64,000 bases of DNA from Bacillota bacterium (GTDB taxonomy: Bacteria > Bacillota > Clostridia > Acetivibrionales > Acetivibrionaceae): positions 62,001 to 126,000 of the forward strand of contig JAEWSG010000039.1 in assembly GCA_023398495.1 (NCBI GenBank), written 5' to 3'. Below, in pieces: positions 8,777-17,198 of the stretch. Within the stretch, counting starts at the first letter, position 1; every line of letters begins with the position of its first letter. The notes beneath the pieces are model-generated. The model did no database searches. It was not told the origin of the DNA and saw only the letters and a list, made by a program, of their open reading frames with translations. The translations under genes were made by a program, and so were the position numbers.

Positions 8777-8821
8777 GCTAATTAACAAAATAAATTCTAG
8801 AATTTATTTTTGTTAATTAGC
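8777..8821 (+). terminator. Long-stem terminator of the glycan operon
   Basis: GCTAATTAACAAAATAAATT on the left pairs with its reverse complement on the right over about 22 bp, with one bulged base; centre TCTAGA. It starts one base after the ligase-like gene stop. Confidence 0.7.
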
Positions 8822-8835
8822 AAAAATCATAGGAT

Positions 8836-8886
8836 GTGCATTTTTAACATTATGAAAGACTGAATATTAGTAATGTTAAAAAGCAC
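8836..8886. repeat. Hairpin repeat B, solitary copy
   Basis: A 51-bp imperfect inverted repeat that starts GTGCATTTTTAACATTATG and ends TAATGTTAAAAAGCAC. It is nearly identical to the B half of the composite repeats at 14506, 30080 and 32779. Here the A hairpin is absent and the operon terminator occupies that side. All copies continue with CTAG or CTAGA-like bases. Confidence 0.8.
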
Positions 8887-8934
8887 TAGATCGAGTTAAA
8901 AGTGCAAACTATAAATGCCAGGTGGGGGTGTATT

Positions 8935-9594
8935 ATGTTTAATCCACTTAAAAAGCTTTTTAAAAGAAAGGTTCGGCATCAGCGAAAAAAGTTTGACAGG
9001 AGCGTACTTAGGAAAAACAATATACGCCTTCTTATCCTTGATGAGAGATGGAATGGGCTATTTCAAAACACGCCCAAGACAGAAGAAATTGTAGAATGTG
9101 AAAAAAAGCTCAGAGAACTTCTTAAGGAGGAGGCACGGTTAACTGCCGAATCTAAAGAACTTTCTCACAGAAAAAAAGTATGTATGGATAAAATATTAAA
9201 ACTCACACCTGATGTTTTTGAGAAAAATGACGAGCAGGCGAAACTTGAAATGCATAATTGTGAGAAGGAAATAAAACATATAAATCAAAGATTGAAAGAA
9301 GTTGAAGAGGGGCTTGAGATTAATCCTGACAAGGTCAGAGATGCTAATCTCGAGCTTCTTGAGCATACTGTGAATACTGTGTATTTCAAAATGCGTGAAA
9401 ATCAGAAAAGATATGGGGAGCTTGAGAAACTTATTGAGGTAACCAGGCAAAAGTTAATGGAATATACTGAAGAGAAGGGGATCTTATCTCAGGATGATGC
9501 TTCTACTTATTCATATTTTCATGATCTGATAGGAGGAGAAGAACTTGAAAAATTGGATAAGGAATACTTCGGGGAAACCTTTACTAAGAAATAA
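8935..9594 (+). CDS. Hypothetical coiled-coil protein
   Basis: A 219-residue, highly charged protein with no signal peptide or membrane helix. Starts MFNPLKKLFKRKVRHQRKKF (strongly basic), then a long heptad region from about residue 45 to 200 rich in Glu and Lys (ECEKKLRELLKEEARLTAESKE). The start is ATG 8935 with GGTGGGGGTG upstream; an earlier ATG 33 bases upstream lacks a ribosome site. It could be an intracellular scaffold. I do not recognise a named family. It precedes the NAD(P)HX repair gene by 56 bases and may be co-transcribed. Confidence 0.7.
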   Translation: MFNPLKKLFKRKVRHQRKKFDRSVLRKNNIRLLILDERWNGLFQNTPKTEEIVECEKKLRELLKEEARLTAESKELSHRKKVCMDKILKLTPDVFEKNDEQAKLEMHNCEKEIKHINQRLKEVEEGLEINPDKVRDANLELLEHTVNTVYFKMRENQKRYGELEKLIEVTRQKLMEYTEEKGILSQDDASTYSYFHDLIGGEELEKLDKEYFGETFTKK

Positions 9595-9650
9595 CGAAGC
9601 AAATTTTCTTGATGTTTTATGAAGAGGTTTGATTTATACGGAGGTACAAG

Positions 9651-11186
9651 ATGAGAGTGGTAACACCAGAACAAATGAAAGAAATTGACGAAACGGCCAT
9701 AAATGATTTTGGGATACCAGGTATGGTATTAATGGAGAATGCAGCTTTTGGAGTTGTCCGGGAGGTAAGGAAAATACTTGGAGATATCCCGGGTAAAAGG
9801 GTAGCTGTTCTTGCCGGAAAGGGCAATAATGGTGGAGATGCGTTTGCGGTTGCAAGGCATTTGTTTAATATGGGTGCTTGTACAAATGTATATGTATTTT
9901 CAAAATTAGCTGATATTGGCGGAGACGCTAAAACCAACCTGGATATACTGGTCAAAATGGGAATTGAAATAAATGAAGTTACAAAAGATGAAAAAGTTGA
10001 TGAGATTAAAGCAGGAGTAAAATGGGCAGAAGTTGTGGTGGATGGGTTGCTGGGCACAGGCTTAAAAGGAGAAGTTAAAGGTGTCATGGCAAGCATAATT
10101 GAGTTGGTGAACAATTGCTCTGTTCCTGTAGTTGCTGTAGATATTCCGTCTGGGGTCAATGGTGAAACAGGTAAAGTATCAAAGGCTTGTATCAGAGCCA
10201 GGACAACAGTTACGTTTACTTTCCCTAAGCTTGGTCAACTAATACACCCAGGGTGTGAATATGTTGGGAATCTGGAAGTTGTTGATATTGGAATACCTAA
10301 AGCGGCTGTAGATACTACCAGAATTAAAAGCCATTTAATAGACCTGGAATATGTTACAAAGTTGCTGCCAAAAAGACGGGAAGACAGCAATAAAGGTACT
10401 TACGGCAAGGTTCTTGTGGTGGCAGGATCCAGAGGGATGACGGGGGCTGCAAGCCTTACGGGTTTATCCGCTTTAAGATCCGGGGCTGGTCTTGTCTACA
10501 TGGCAGCTCCATTATCATTAGTCCAAATTTATGCAAGTACACTGATTGAGGCGGTTACAATACCCTTTGAAGATGGGAATGAAGGTAAACTTGGTAGAGA
10601 ATCGATACCGGGTATTCTAAAACAACTTGAAAGTGTAGGTGTTGCAGCAGTTGGGCCAGGGCTTTCGGCGGGTGCTGAAATTGCAGACGTAGTATATAGT
10701 ATTATTAAAAACTCTCAAGTGCCTATAGTACTTGATGCAGATGGAATAAATGTGTTGGCAAAGGATGTGTCCATATTAAAGGGGCTGAAAACACAAATGG
10801 TTATAACCCCACATCCCGGCGAAATGGCGAGGCTAATAGGTGCAAGTGTCAGAGAAGTTCAGGATGACAGAGTGAATGTAGCCAGAACTTTTTCAAAGCA
10901 ATGGGGTGTAATTACGGTTTTAAAAGGCTCACGAACTATTATTGCTTCACCTGAAGGCGAAATATATATCAATACTACGGGCAATCCCGGAATGGCAACG
11001 GGAGGAAGCGGAGATGTATTGACGGGGGTTATTGCAGGGCTTATAGGGCAGGGACTAAAGCCTTTGGATGCTTCAATTGCAGGAGTACACCTGCATGGGC
11101 TGTGCGGTGACAGAATTGCCGCAAGAAAAGGAGAGTACGGGATGATAGCCGGAGATCTGGTTCAGGAAATCCCATATGTACTATAA
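9651..11186 (+). CDS. nnr: Bifunctional NAD(P)HX epimerase / ADP-dependent dehydratase
   Basis: A 511-residue repair enzyme for hydrated nicotinamide cofactors. The N-terminal YjeF_N domain (about 1-215) epimerises NAD(P)HX and carries AGKGNNGGDAFAVARHL and VAVDIPSGVNGETG. The C-terminal ribokinase-like domain (about 225-505) dehydrates S-NAD(P)HX with ADP and carries KVLVVAGSRGMTGAA, VITPHPGEMARL and TGGSGDVLTGVIAGLI. Full length for the family. Start ATG 9651 after GGAGGTAC. The pairing with alanine racemase 39 bases downstream is common in Clostridia and Bacilli. Confidence 0.95.
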   Translation: MRVVTPEQMKEIDETAINDFGIPGMVLMENAAFGVVREVRKILGDIPGKRVAVLAGKGNNGGDAFAVARHLFNMGACTNVYVFSKLADIGGDAKTNLDILVKMGIEINEVTKDEKVDEIKAGVKWAEVVVDGLLGTGLKGEVKGVMASIIELVNNCSVPVVAVDIPSGVNGETGKVSKACIRARTTVTFTFPKLGQLIHPGCEYVGNLEVVDIGIPKAAVDTTRIKSHLIDLEYVTKLLPKRREDSNKGTYGKVLVVAGSRGMTGAASLTGLSALRSGAGLVYMAAPLSLVQIYASTLIEAVTIPFEDGNEGKLGRESIPGILKQLESVGVAAVGPGLSAGAEIADVVYSIIKNSQVPIVLDADGINVLAKDVSILKGLKTQMVITPHPGEMARLIGASVREVQDDRVNVARTFSKQWGVITVLKGSRTIIASPEGEIYINTTGNPGMATGGSGDVLTGVIAGLIGQGLKPLDASIAGVHLHGLCGDRIAARKGEYGMIAGDLVQEIPYVL

Positions 11187-11225
11187 ACTGATAATAATGA
11201 ACTAAAAACGGATAGAGGGGTTGAA

Positions 11226-12395
11226 ATGGACTACAATTTTAACAGGGCTTGGGCTGAAGTTAATCTTGACAACATAGCCCACAATGTAAAAGAGATAAGG
11301 CGATTGACAGATAAAAAAGCTGAAATAATGGGGGTTGTGAAGGCCGATGCCTATGGGCATGGTGTAATGGAAGTTGCAAGAACCCTCATAGAGAATGGAG
11401 TTACACGTTTAGCAGTTTCCATGCTGGATGAGGCAATTCAGCTAAGGAAAAACGGAATTAGCTTGCCAATACTCATACTCAGCTATACAGATCCTCGAAG
11501 GGCACAGGAAATTATTCTCAATGATGTTACACAGACTGTATTCAGTCATGACTTGGCTGAAGCTTTGTCTGAAGCTGCTGTAAGGCTTAATAAGAATGTA
11601 AAGATTCATATAAAAATTGATTCGGGAATGACAAGAGTTGGCTTTATGCCAGGGTATAGTGCTGTTAAGAATGTGATAAAAATAAGCAAACTTCCTAAAA
11701 TAATAATAGAGGGCTTGTTTACGCACTTTGCGTCTGCGGATGAGATGGACAGAAGTTATACTTATATGCAGTTCGAAAAGTTTATGAGTATTGTAAGCGA
11801 ATTAAATCGTATAGGTATATATATACCTGTTAAGCATGTTTGCAACAGTGCTGGTGTTATTGAATTTCCTGAGATGCATCTAAACATGGTAAGGCCGGGG
11901 ATCGCATTGTATGGAATGTATCCTTCTGATGAAGTCCACAAGGACAGGATAGATTTAAGGCCTGCTATGACCTTAAAAGCAAATATAATACTGGTAAAGG
12001 ATGTTGAAACAGATACTTGTATAAGTTATGGGAGAATATTTAAAACGCAGCGCCAAAGCCGTATTGCGACTTTACCTATAGGCTATGCCGACGGGTACAC
12101 CAGATTATTGACCAATAAGGGTAAAGTGCTGGTAAATGGACAGCAGGTACCTATAGTAGGTAAAATTTGTATGGATCAGTGTATGATAGATGTTACGGAT
12201 GTTGAAGGAGAGGTAAATGTAGGAGATGAAGTAGTACTTTTTGGAAATCAGAACGGAAATGAAATTAGTATTGAAGATCTGGCAGCTAAAATGGGTACTA
12301 TAAATTATGAAATAGCCTGTATAATAGGAAAAAGAATACCACGTGCCTACTGGAAAGGCGGTCAGCTGTACAACGTACTAAACTACTTGATATAA
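11226..12395 (+). CDS. alr: Alanine racemase
   Basis: PLP enzyme that interconverts L- and D-alanine for peptidoglycan. The 389 residues have a TIM barrel with the PLP lysine in GVVKADAYGHG (Lys39) and a C-terminal beta domain with GKICMDQCMIDVT. GYADGYTR and GIALYGMYPS are also family motifs. Start ATG 11226 with GAGGGG seven bases upstream. Normal family length. It is followed by the hairpin-rich repeat region at 12394. Confidence 0.96.
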   Translation: MDYNFNRAWAEVNLDNIAHNVKEIRRLTDKKAEIMGVVKADAYGHGVMEVARTLIENGVTRLAVSMLDEAIQLRKNGISLPILILSYTDPRRAQEIILNDVTQTVFSHDLAEALSEAAVRLNKNVKIHIKIDSGMTRVGFMPGYSAVKNVIKISKLPKIIIEGLFTHFASADEMDRSYTYMQFEKFMSIVSELNRIGIYIPVKHVCNSAGVIEFPEMHLNMVRPGIALYGMYPSDEVHKDRIDLRPAMTLKANIILVKDVETDTCISYGRIFKTQRQSRIATLPIGYADGYTRLLTNKGKVLVNGQQVPIVGKICMDQCMIDVTDVEGEVNVGDEVVLFGNQNGNEISIEDLAAKMGTINYEIACIIGKRIPRAYWKGGQLYNVLNYLI

Positions 12396-12482
12396 GGAAT
12401 TTGCGAAGCAAATACCTAAAATCGAGGTGCCTAAATGGCGCCGAGATTTTCGGGAAGGAATTTGCGAAGCAAATGTCCTAAA
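12394..12482. repeat. Duplicated GCGAAGC mini-hairpin around a dyad
   Basis: AAGGAATTTGCGAAGCAAAT occurs at 12394-12413 and again at 12455-12474, each with ATTTGC-GAA-GCAAAT, a tight hairpin. Between them a dyad runs from AAAATCGAGGTGCC to GGCGCCGAGATTTT. The first copy overlaps the alr stop codon. It may act as terminator or be a small repeat insertion. Confidence 0.6.
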
Positions 12483-12904
12483 GAAAATATAATCTGGAAG
12501 AATTTTATATAAGCATATTTTGAAGTTTTGGAATTATATATGTATAAGTTATTGAAGAATATTGAAAACTAAGTTTAATAAAATATTATAGTGTTATTGA
12601 GGATGATGAAAATACGTTAAAAAGGCGAATTTGTTAGTGTGGTAATATTTACATGGCTTGTAATAGTTCAGTAACTAAATTTTAATTTGACCCGTGCATA
12701 TGTTGGGATTTATAATTATATATATAAGTATGTGATATACTAACTATTCTTATTGCACGGTGATTTAGTCAAAGGTGCAATTACATAATTGATTGTGCTT
12801 CGGGCAGAAGATTTGTTAAGAATTATTGCAAAGTTTACAGGTTATTCATTTTAATTGTTTCTTTTAAATCTTGTAGACCCAATAAAAGAAGTGGGGGTTT
12901 TATT
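12483..12904. other. Intergenic region before the toxin-antitoxin pair
   Basis: AT-rich region with a promoter at 12687-12716 and a leader of about 180 bases. No supported open reading frame on either strand. Confidence 0.5.
12687..12716 (+). promoter_or_regulatory. Promoter for the mazEF-type pair
   Basis: TTGACC at 12687-12692 and TATAAT at 12711-12716 with an 18-base spacer, about 190 bases before the antitoxin start. Confidence 0.55.
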
Positions 12905-13183
12905 TTGGCTCAGTTAAAAAAGATTTTGATAAGTCTTCCGGATAATTTATTAAAAGAGGTTGATTCCATCGTAGCTATGGAGCAAATTAACAGAAGTGAG
13001 TTCGTAAGGGAGGCTATGAAGCTTTATATACGAGAAAAGAGAAGAATTGAAATGAGGGATAAGATGAAGAAAGGCTACCAGCAGATGGCAGAGATTAATG
13101 AGAAGCTGGCTGAGATATGTTTTGAAGCTGATAATGATCAACAGCAAAAATATGAGGAAGGGCTCAGGGAGTTGGAAAAATAG
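12905..13183 (+). CDS. ndoAI: CopG/RHH-family antitoxin of the EndoA (MazF) system
   Basis: A 92-residue ribbon-helix-helix protein. The DNA-binding strand and helices are KKILISLPDNLLKEVDSIV and NRSEFVREAMKLYI; the charged C-terminal tail (about 40-92) would wrap the toxin. The start is TTG 12905 with GTGGGGG upstream. Its last base is shared with the first base of the toxin gene, as in Bacillus ndoAI-ndoA. Expected to neutralise the toxin and repress the operon. Confidence 0.9.
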   Translation: MAQLKKILISLPDNLLKEVDSIVAMEQINRSEFVREAMKLYIREKRRIEMRDKMKKGYQQMAEINEKLAEICFEADNDQQQKYEEGLRELEK

Positions 13184-13533
13184 TGGTTATAAAACGTGGA
13201 GATATATTTTATGCTGACTTAAGTCCGGTTATTGGTTCGGAACAGGGTGGCATAAGACCGGTGCTGATTGTCCAGAATGACATAGGCAATAAATACAGTC
13301 CTACTGTAATAGCTTCTGCGATAACATCACAGATAAATAAAGCAAAGCTGCCTACACATATTGAATTAAGTGCAAAGGATTATGGACTTCCAAAGGATTC
13401 TGTAATTCTTTTAGAGCAAATAAGAACTATTGATAAAAAAAGGCTAAGAGAAAAAATCGGTCATCTTGACGATGAACTCATGGAAAAAGTGAATGATGCT
13501 CTTAGTGTTAGTTTTGGTTTGGTAGAAATGTAA
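13183..13533 (+). CDS. ndoA: MazF/PemK-family mRNA endoribonuclease EndoA
   Basis: A 116-residue SH3-like barrel toxin. Starts VIKRGDIFYADLSPVIGSEQGG.RPVLIVQND, with the Arg and Thr (ITSQINKAKLPTHIEL) needed for sequence-specific mRNA cleavage in the family. The start is GTG 13183, overlapping the antitoxin TAG by one base, which indicates translational coupling. Intact in length and sequence, so presumably functional. Confidence 0.94.
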   Translation: MVIKRGDIFYADLSPVIGSEQGGIRPVLIVQNDIGNKYSPTVIASAITSQINKAKLPTHIELSAKDYGLPKDSVILLEQIRTIDKKRLREKIGHLDDELMEKVNDALSVSFGLVEM

Positions 13534-13550
13534 GAAGGGGGTTACAAAAG

Positions 13551-14162
13551 ATGAAAACAAGATGGAAAAGAAAAACAACAGCAGCTTTATTAATTATTGC
13601 TTCAAGCTTGATTACGGTACATATTATACAGGCAGCATTTGCCTCTGAACCTGGTACTGACTCCGATCCTTTGGTTACTCAGAGTTATGTAGACCAGAAA
13701 GTTGGTTCGCTTTCTGACAAGAATCAGGAGTTTGTCAATAAAATAGATGAATTAACTAAAACAGTAAGTGAATTGTCTGAAAAAAGTGAGGAATACGAGC
13801 TTCAGAATGAAGAATATAAACTTCAGAATGAAGAATATAAGCTTCAAATAAAAGAAATGGAAAGCAGGCTGGAAAGCATTGAAAAATATGGTATGTTTGT
13901 AGCTTTAGAGCTCACTGAAGGACAGAAGCTTATGACTGGTGCGAGTGCAGAAATAATTGTAAGGGGTGGAAATGCAGAAGCTATAGGAGGAGCCGGAGGA
14001 GGCCTGTCAGACATTACTTCCGGAACTGGAGCGGACGTTAATACCGGACAAGATGTGCCTTTAAATCACCTGCTATTAGTATCACGAGATGATGGAAGAG
14101 GTATTAATATTGTTAGTAAAAAGGCATGGGTTCTTGTCAAAGGTCCGTATACAATTGAGTAA
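13551..14162 (+). CDS. Secreted coiled-coil protein of unknown function
   Basis: A 203-residue protein with an N-terminal signal (basic start, hydrophobic AALLIIASSLITVHIIQAAFA, cleavage near residue 34), a coiled coil of about residues 45-110 and a small C-terminal domain with a Gly-rich stretch (RGGNAEAIGGAGGGLSD). The coiled coil contains 7-residue repeats (LQNEEYK) encoded by 21-bp tandem repeats at 13800-13841. The C-terminal domain (LLLVSRDDGRG, KKAWVLVKG) looks like the SH3-like tail seen in hypothetical exported proteins of Clostridia. Follows the toxin gene by 17 bases with its own AGGGGG ribosome site. Confidence 0.75.
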   Translation: MKTRWKRKTTAALLIIASSLITVHIIQAAFASEPGTDSDPLVTQSYVDQKVGSLSDKNQEFVNKIDELTKTVSELSEKSEEYELQNEEYKLQNEEYKLQIKEMESRLESIEKYGMFVALELTEGQKLMTGASAEIIVRGGNAEAIGGAGGGLSDITSGTGADVNTGQDVPLNHLLLVSRDDGRGINIVSKKAWVLVKGPYTIE

Positions 14163-14259
14163 TTTATTTTCTATATTTTTGGAATTTAAATAAGGTACGA
14201 CTAAAATATAAGTTCCTACTCTGGATAACGAAAAAACTTGATTTGCAAAGTCTATTATA

Positions 14260-14288
14260 AACCTCGTATGAATATATGAGGTTTTTTG
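14260..14288 (+). terminator. Intrinsic terminator
   Basis: AACCTC at 14260-14265 pairs with GAGGTT at 14278-14283, followed by a T run (GTTTTTTG). It ends the toxin-antitoxin and coiled-coil transcript. Confidence 0.75.
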
Positions 14289-14294
14289 ATATTA

Positions 14295-14370
14295 AGGAAA
14301 TTATGATGTTGATCGATACTAATAATGTAAGAGTATCAGTGGATATAAGAGCCGGATGCCATAATTTCCT
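14295..14370. other. Nested dyad; possible structured RNA or small ORF
   Basis: AGGAAATTATG at 14295-14305 pairs exactly with CATAATTTCCT at 14360-14370, and inside it GATACT at 14315-14320 pairs with AGTATC at 14332-14337. The same DNA also encodes a 48-residue reading frame (14303-14449, start MMLIDTNNVRVSVD) with an AAGGAA sequence close upstream. I cannot decide between a folded RNA, a transposon-like dyad and a tiny gene. Confidence 0.35.
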
Positions 14371-14505
14371 GACGGACTTTCAAGTTAACAAAAACCGCTT
14401 TGCAGTTTTGTTCTTGAAACTGACTAGATTTTCCGATTCTTCTAAATGATTTATAAAAGAAGGAAAACCTCATGTTATGTAGAATTAATATATTATAATA
14501 TTCTT

Positions 14506-14608
14506 GTGCCCCGTAACAGAATTAAGTTCTAAAGTGTTTGGGGCACAGACACAGGAAGTGCATTCTTAACATTATGAAAGACTAGAAATTAGTAATGTTA
14601 AAAAGCAC
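14506..14608 (+). repeat. Composite double-hairpin repeat (A+B), copy in plus orientation
   Basis: Hairpin A spans 14506-14546 (stem GTGCCCC / GGGGCAC). After an 11-base spacer, hairpin B spans 14558-14608, starting GTGCATTCTTAACATTATG and ending TAATGTTAAAAAGCAC. Both halves recur together, in opposite orientation, at 30080-30181 and 32779-32881. It lies between genes and contains no reading frame. Confidence 0.85.
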
Positions 14609-14721
14609 TAGCTATTCACCTTATTCACCTTATTTACTTTGAATCAATCCCATCTTAAGAAATTCACCCGGAACTTACGTGCACATATTGAAAAAAGAAG
14701 CTTGGAAGGAGAAATAATTCA

Positions 14722-17109
14722 ATGAGAAAATTCGGTTTAAATAAACTTCCTATAAGCGGTAAACGGATAAATATAAGGCATTTTAAGGTGAATTTCTCAA
14801 AGATAACTAAAATGCTGAGGTTAAGCAATGCAAAGATTGGATTAAAACTGACTGTTGCTTTCGCAGCTATAATTCTTGTAACTCTTTCGGTGGTTTTAAT
14901 TTATTCATATAATAACATTTCAAAAGTACTCCTTGAGCAAAGCAAAAGTGGTACTGTCAATATACTTGAGCAGACTGCCCAAAATATTGAAACTGAATTA
15001 GAAGATATAGCTAGTGTTGCAGAGCTAGTTGCCAGCAACAGCAGTATTGCTGACAACATTCAGATGATGAATACTGCAAATGATGAGGCAACTCTTAATT
15101 CCTATCGTAGCAAAATAAAAGCCGACTTACCTCGTTATCTGGCAAACAGGTCTGATAAGATTGCATATATGGTGGTTTCAAGTAACAATTCAACTAGTAA
15201 TTCACACGCAGAAATGGCTGGTCAAGGAAGTATTGAAAATTTAAAAGGTGGATGGAATTACTTTCAATCGCTTGGAATGAGAAAATTTTATGAAAGCAAG
15301 CAAAAGTCCATGTGGCTCGATACTCATATTACAGATTCGATGTATTTTGGTGAAGCAAGTTTTAAACGAATAATTTGCTTTTTTAGAAATGTTTATACTG
15401 CAACAAGTTTGAAAAGTCAGGGTACACTTCGGGTTGATATAAAAGAGGATACATTAAGGGATATTCTCTCAGGAGTAGGTATTCCAAACAAAGGTCAGTT
15501 GTTTCTGGTAGGTGAACATAATAATATTGTTTACAACCGAAATAACGTTGAAGAAAACGGGTTTGCAATAGATGAAGTTGTTTTAGAAGATAAAGAAGGA
15601 AAGAGAACGATTGATTTGCTTGGGAAGACTGAATTGATGGCAAATGACGAAAGAATTACAGCACCGACATATGAACTAGATATTGGGGTAAGTCTTACAC
15701 AAGAGCAGAAGGAGGGGCTTAGACAAAGAGATAACTATTTATCAAAGGAAATATATGATCTGGTACAAGCTGAAGTAAAGTCAAAGTTTGAAGAAGCACC
15801 GGAGAGTAATCTGGTAGGTGGAGTATTGGAAAATCTGTATGTTAATAACGAGAAAGTTGTTGTAGGATACTATGGTATTAAAAGTATAAAAGGAACACCT
15901 TTGAACTGGACTCTAATATCCCTGACAAAGGAGGCTTTAATTACCGGACAGGTATACGAAACTTTAAGAAATATATTGCTAATAGGCTTAATATGCTTTT
16001 TATTCAGTATTATAATTTCTGTATTGATTACATCTGATATATCATCAGGTATAAAAGTCTTGGCAAATTCTATGGATATGATTAAAATGGGAAACCTTGA
16101 TATAGCATACGATATGGAAAGGAAAGACGAAATCGGGAGTTTGGGAGAAAACTTTAACGATATGGTACTAAACCTGAAAAAGCTTATAGGTAGTGTTAAA
16201 GAGGCATCCACTGTTTCGATACAGTCTTCACAGACTGTATCGGCAACTTGTGAACAAGGCTATTCTTCGATTAAAGAATTTTTATTAATGCTCAATGATA
16301 TGAACAGTGAAATGGATTCGCAGAATAGAGAAATTGATGTAAATGAGAATATTGCACTTAATCTATCAGACAAGATACAACTTATTTCAAACGACTTTAA
16401 TGAAGTAAACAGTATAGTATTAGGGGCAAAAGAACTTAGCCAAGATGGCAAAAATGCAGTAAACAGTCTCAAGGTTAATGCCCATCAGGTAAAGAATACT
16501 TTAGGGGAGTTTACACAATTGATTAGTTCACTAAAGGTTGAATCCTCAGAGATATCCAAAATAACAAATGTAATAAAGAGTATTGCAAAACAGACAAATT
16601 TGCTTGCATTAAATGCTACAATTGAGGCTGCGAAAGCAGGAGAGGCCGGAAAAAGCTTCAGTGTTGTTGCCCAGGAAATAAAAAAATTGGCAGACCAATC
16701 TAAAGAATCAGCGTTTTATATTGAAAATAAGCTGAAATTTATAACAGAGACAATTGAAAAAACCGGTGAGGCAGTTAAAGCATCTGATGAGGTTATCAGC
16801 CAGAACGATTTATCTGTAATGAATACAATCAACAAATTTGACAGTATAAAAGATTTCATGGACAATATTTTCAACCAGATGGGTAACATAAATTGCTCGG
16901 TAAAATATATACAGGATGCGAAAGATGAAATGATAGAATCCTTGATGAAACTTAATAACAGTACAAAAAAGAATGTTCAGGATGTTGATAATATATCAGG
17001 CGGTTTCAACGAGTTGGTACAGATAATCAAACACCTGGTTATTCTATCAGAAGATTTGAGCAAACTTTCAGGACGTCTTGAATCTACCATTGGCAAGTTT
17101 AGAGTGTAG
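14722..17109 (+). CDS. Methyl-accepting chemotaxis protein
   Basis: A 795-residue transmembrane chemoreceptor. A basic 40-residue N-terminal extension precedes helix 1 (about 41-63). An external Cache-like domain of about 350 residues follows, then helix 2 (about 417-437), a HAMP segment and a cytoplasmic signalling region. The conserved hairpin tip is ITNVIKSIAKQTNLLALNATIEAAKAGE with the typical Glu-Ala-Gly pattern. Start ATG 14722 after GGAAGGAG. It stands alone, flanked by the composite repeat and an inverted repeat. The ligand is unknown; a sugar or amino acid is plausible for this domain type. Confidence 0.93.
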   Translation: MRKFGLNKLPISGKRINIRHFKVNFSKITKMLRLSNAKIGLKLTVAFAAIILVTLSVVLIYSYNNISKVLLEQSKSGTVNILEQTAQNIETELEDIASVAELVASNSSIADNIQMMNTANDEATLNSYRSKIKADLPRYLANRSDKIAYMVVSSNNSTSNSHAEMAGQGSIENLKGGWNYFQSLGMRKFYESKQKSMWLDTHITDSMYFGEASFKRIICFFRNVYTATSLKSQGTLRVDIKEDTLRDILSGVGIPNKGQLFLVGEHNNIVYNRNNVEENGFAIDEVVLEDKEGKRTIDLLGKTELMANDERITAPTYELDIGVSLTQEQKEGLRQRDNYLSKEIYDLVQAEVKSKFEEAPESNLVGGVLENLYVNNEKVVVGYYGIKSIKGTPLNWTLISLTKEALITGQVYETLRNILLIGLICFLFSIIISVLITSDISSGIKVLANSMDMIKMGNLDIAYDMERKDEIGSLGENFNDMVLNLKKLIGSVKEASTVSIQSSQTVSATCEQGYSSIKEFLLMLNDMNSEMDSQNREIDVNENIALNLSDKIQLISNDFNEVNSIVLGAKELSQDGKNAVNSLKVNAHQVKNTLGEFTQLISSLKVESSEISKITNVIKSIAKQTNLLALNATIEAAKAGEAGKSFSVVAQEIKKLADQSKESAFYIENKLKFITETIEKTGEAVKASDEVISQNDLSVMNTINKFDSIKDFMDNIFNQMGNINCSVKYIQDAKDEMIESLMKLNNSTKKNVQDVDNISGGFNELVQIIKHLVILSEDLSKLSGRLESTIGKFRV

Positions 17110-17137
17110 CTGCATTGTTCAGATGTGGCATACAATT

Positions 17138-17175
17138 CTTCTTAAAAATTTATTATTAAATAAACTTTTAAGAAG
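17138..17175. terminator. Hairpin between convergent genes
   Basis: CTTCTTAAAA at 17138-17147 pairs with TTTTAAGAAG at 17166-17175. It lies between the convergent chemoreceptor and tagA genes and could serve both strands. Confidence 0.5.
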
Positions 17176-17198
17176 ATATTGTTCCGTTAAGGTATGTT

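Larger units (their letters stand above)
14163..14721. other. Intergenic region rich in structured elements
   Basis: Gap of 559 bases that holds a terminator, a nested dyad that overlaps a possible 48-residue reading frame, and a composite hairpin repeat (each listed). No other gene seen. GTTAACAAAAACC and the later GCAGTTTTGTTC near 14390-14412 could form another short hairpin. Confidence 0.55.

Noticed and set aside
8836..8886. Hairpin repeats as ends of an insertion sequence
   Set aside because: No transposase lies between any pair of copies and the elements are too short and complete in themselves.
9617..10159. Minus-strand frame of 180 residues inside the NAD(P)HX repair gene
   Set aside because: Antisense shadow of a well-conserved gene; composition is Ser/Thr/Pro-rich as expected for a shadow and there is no ribosome site.
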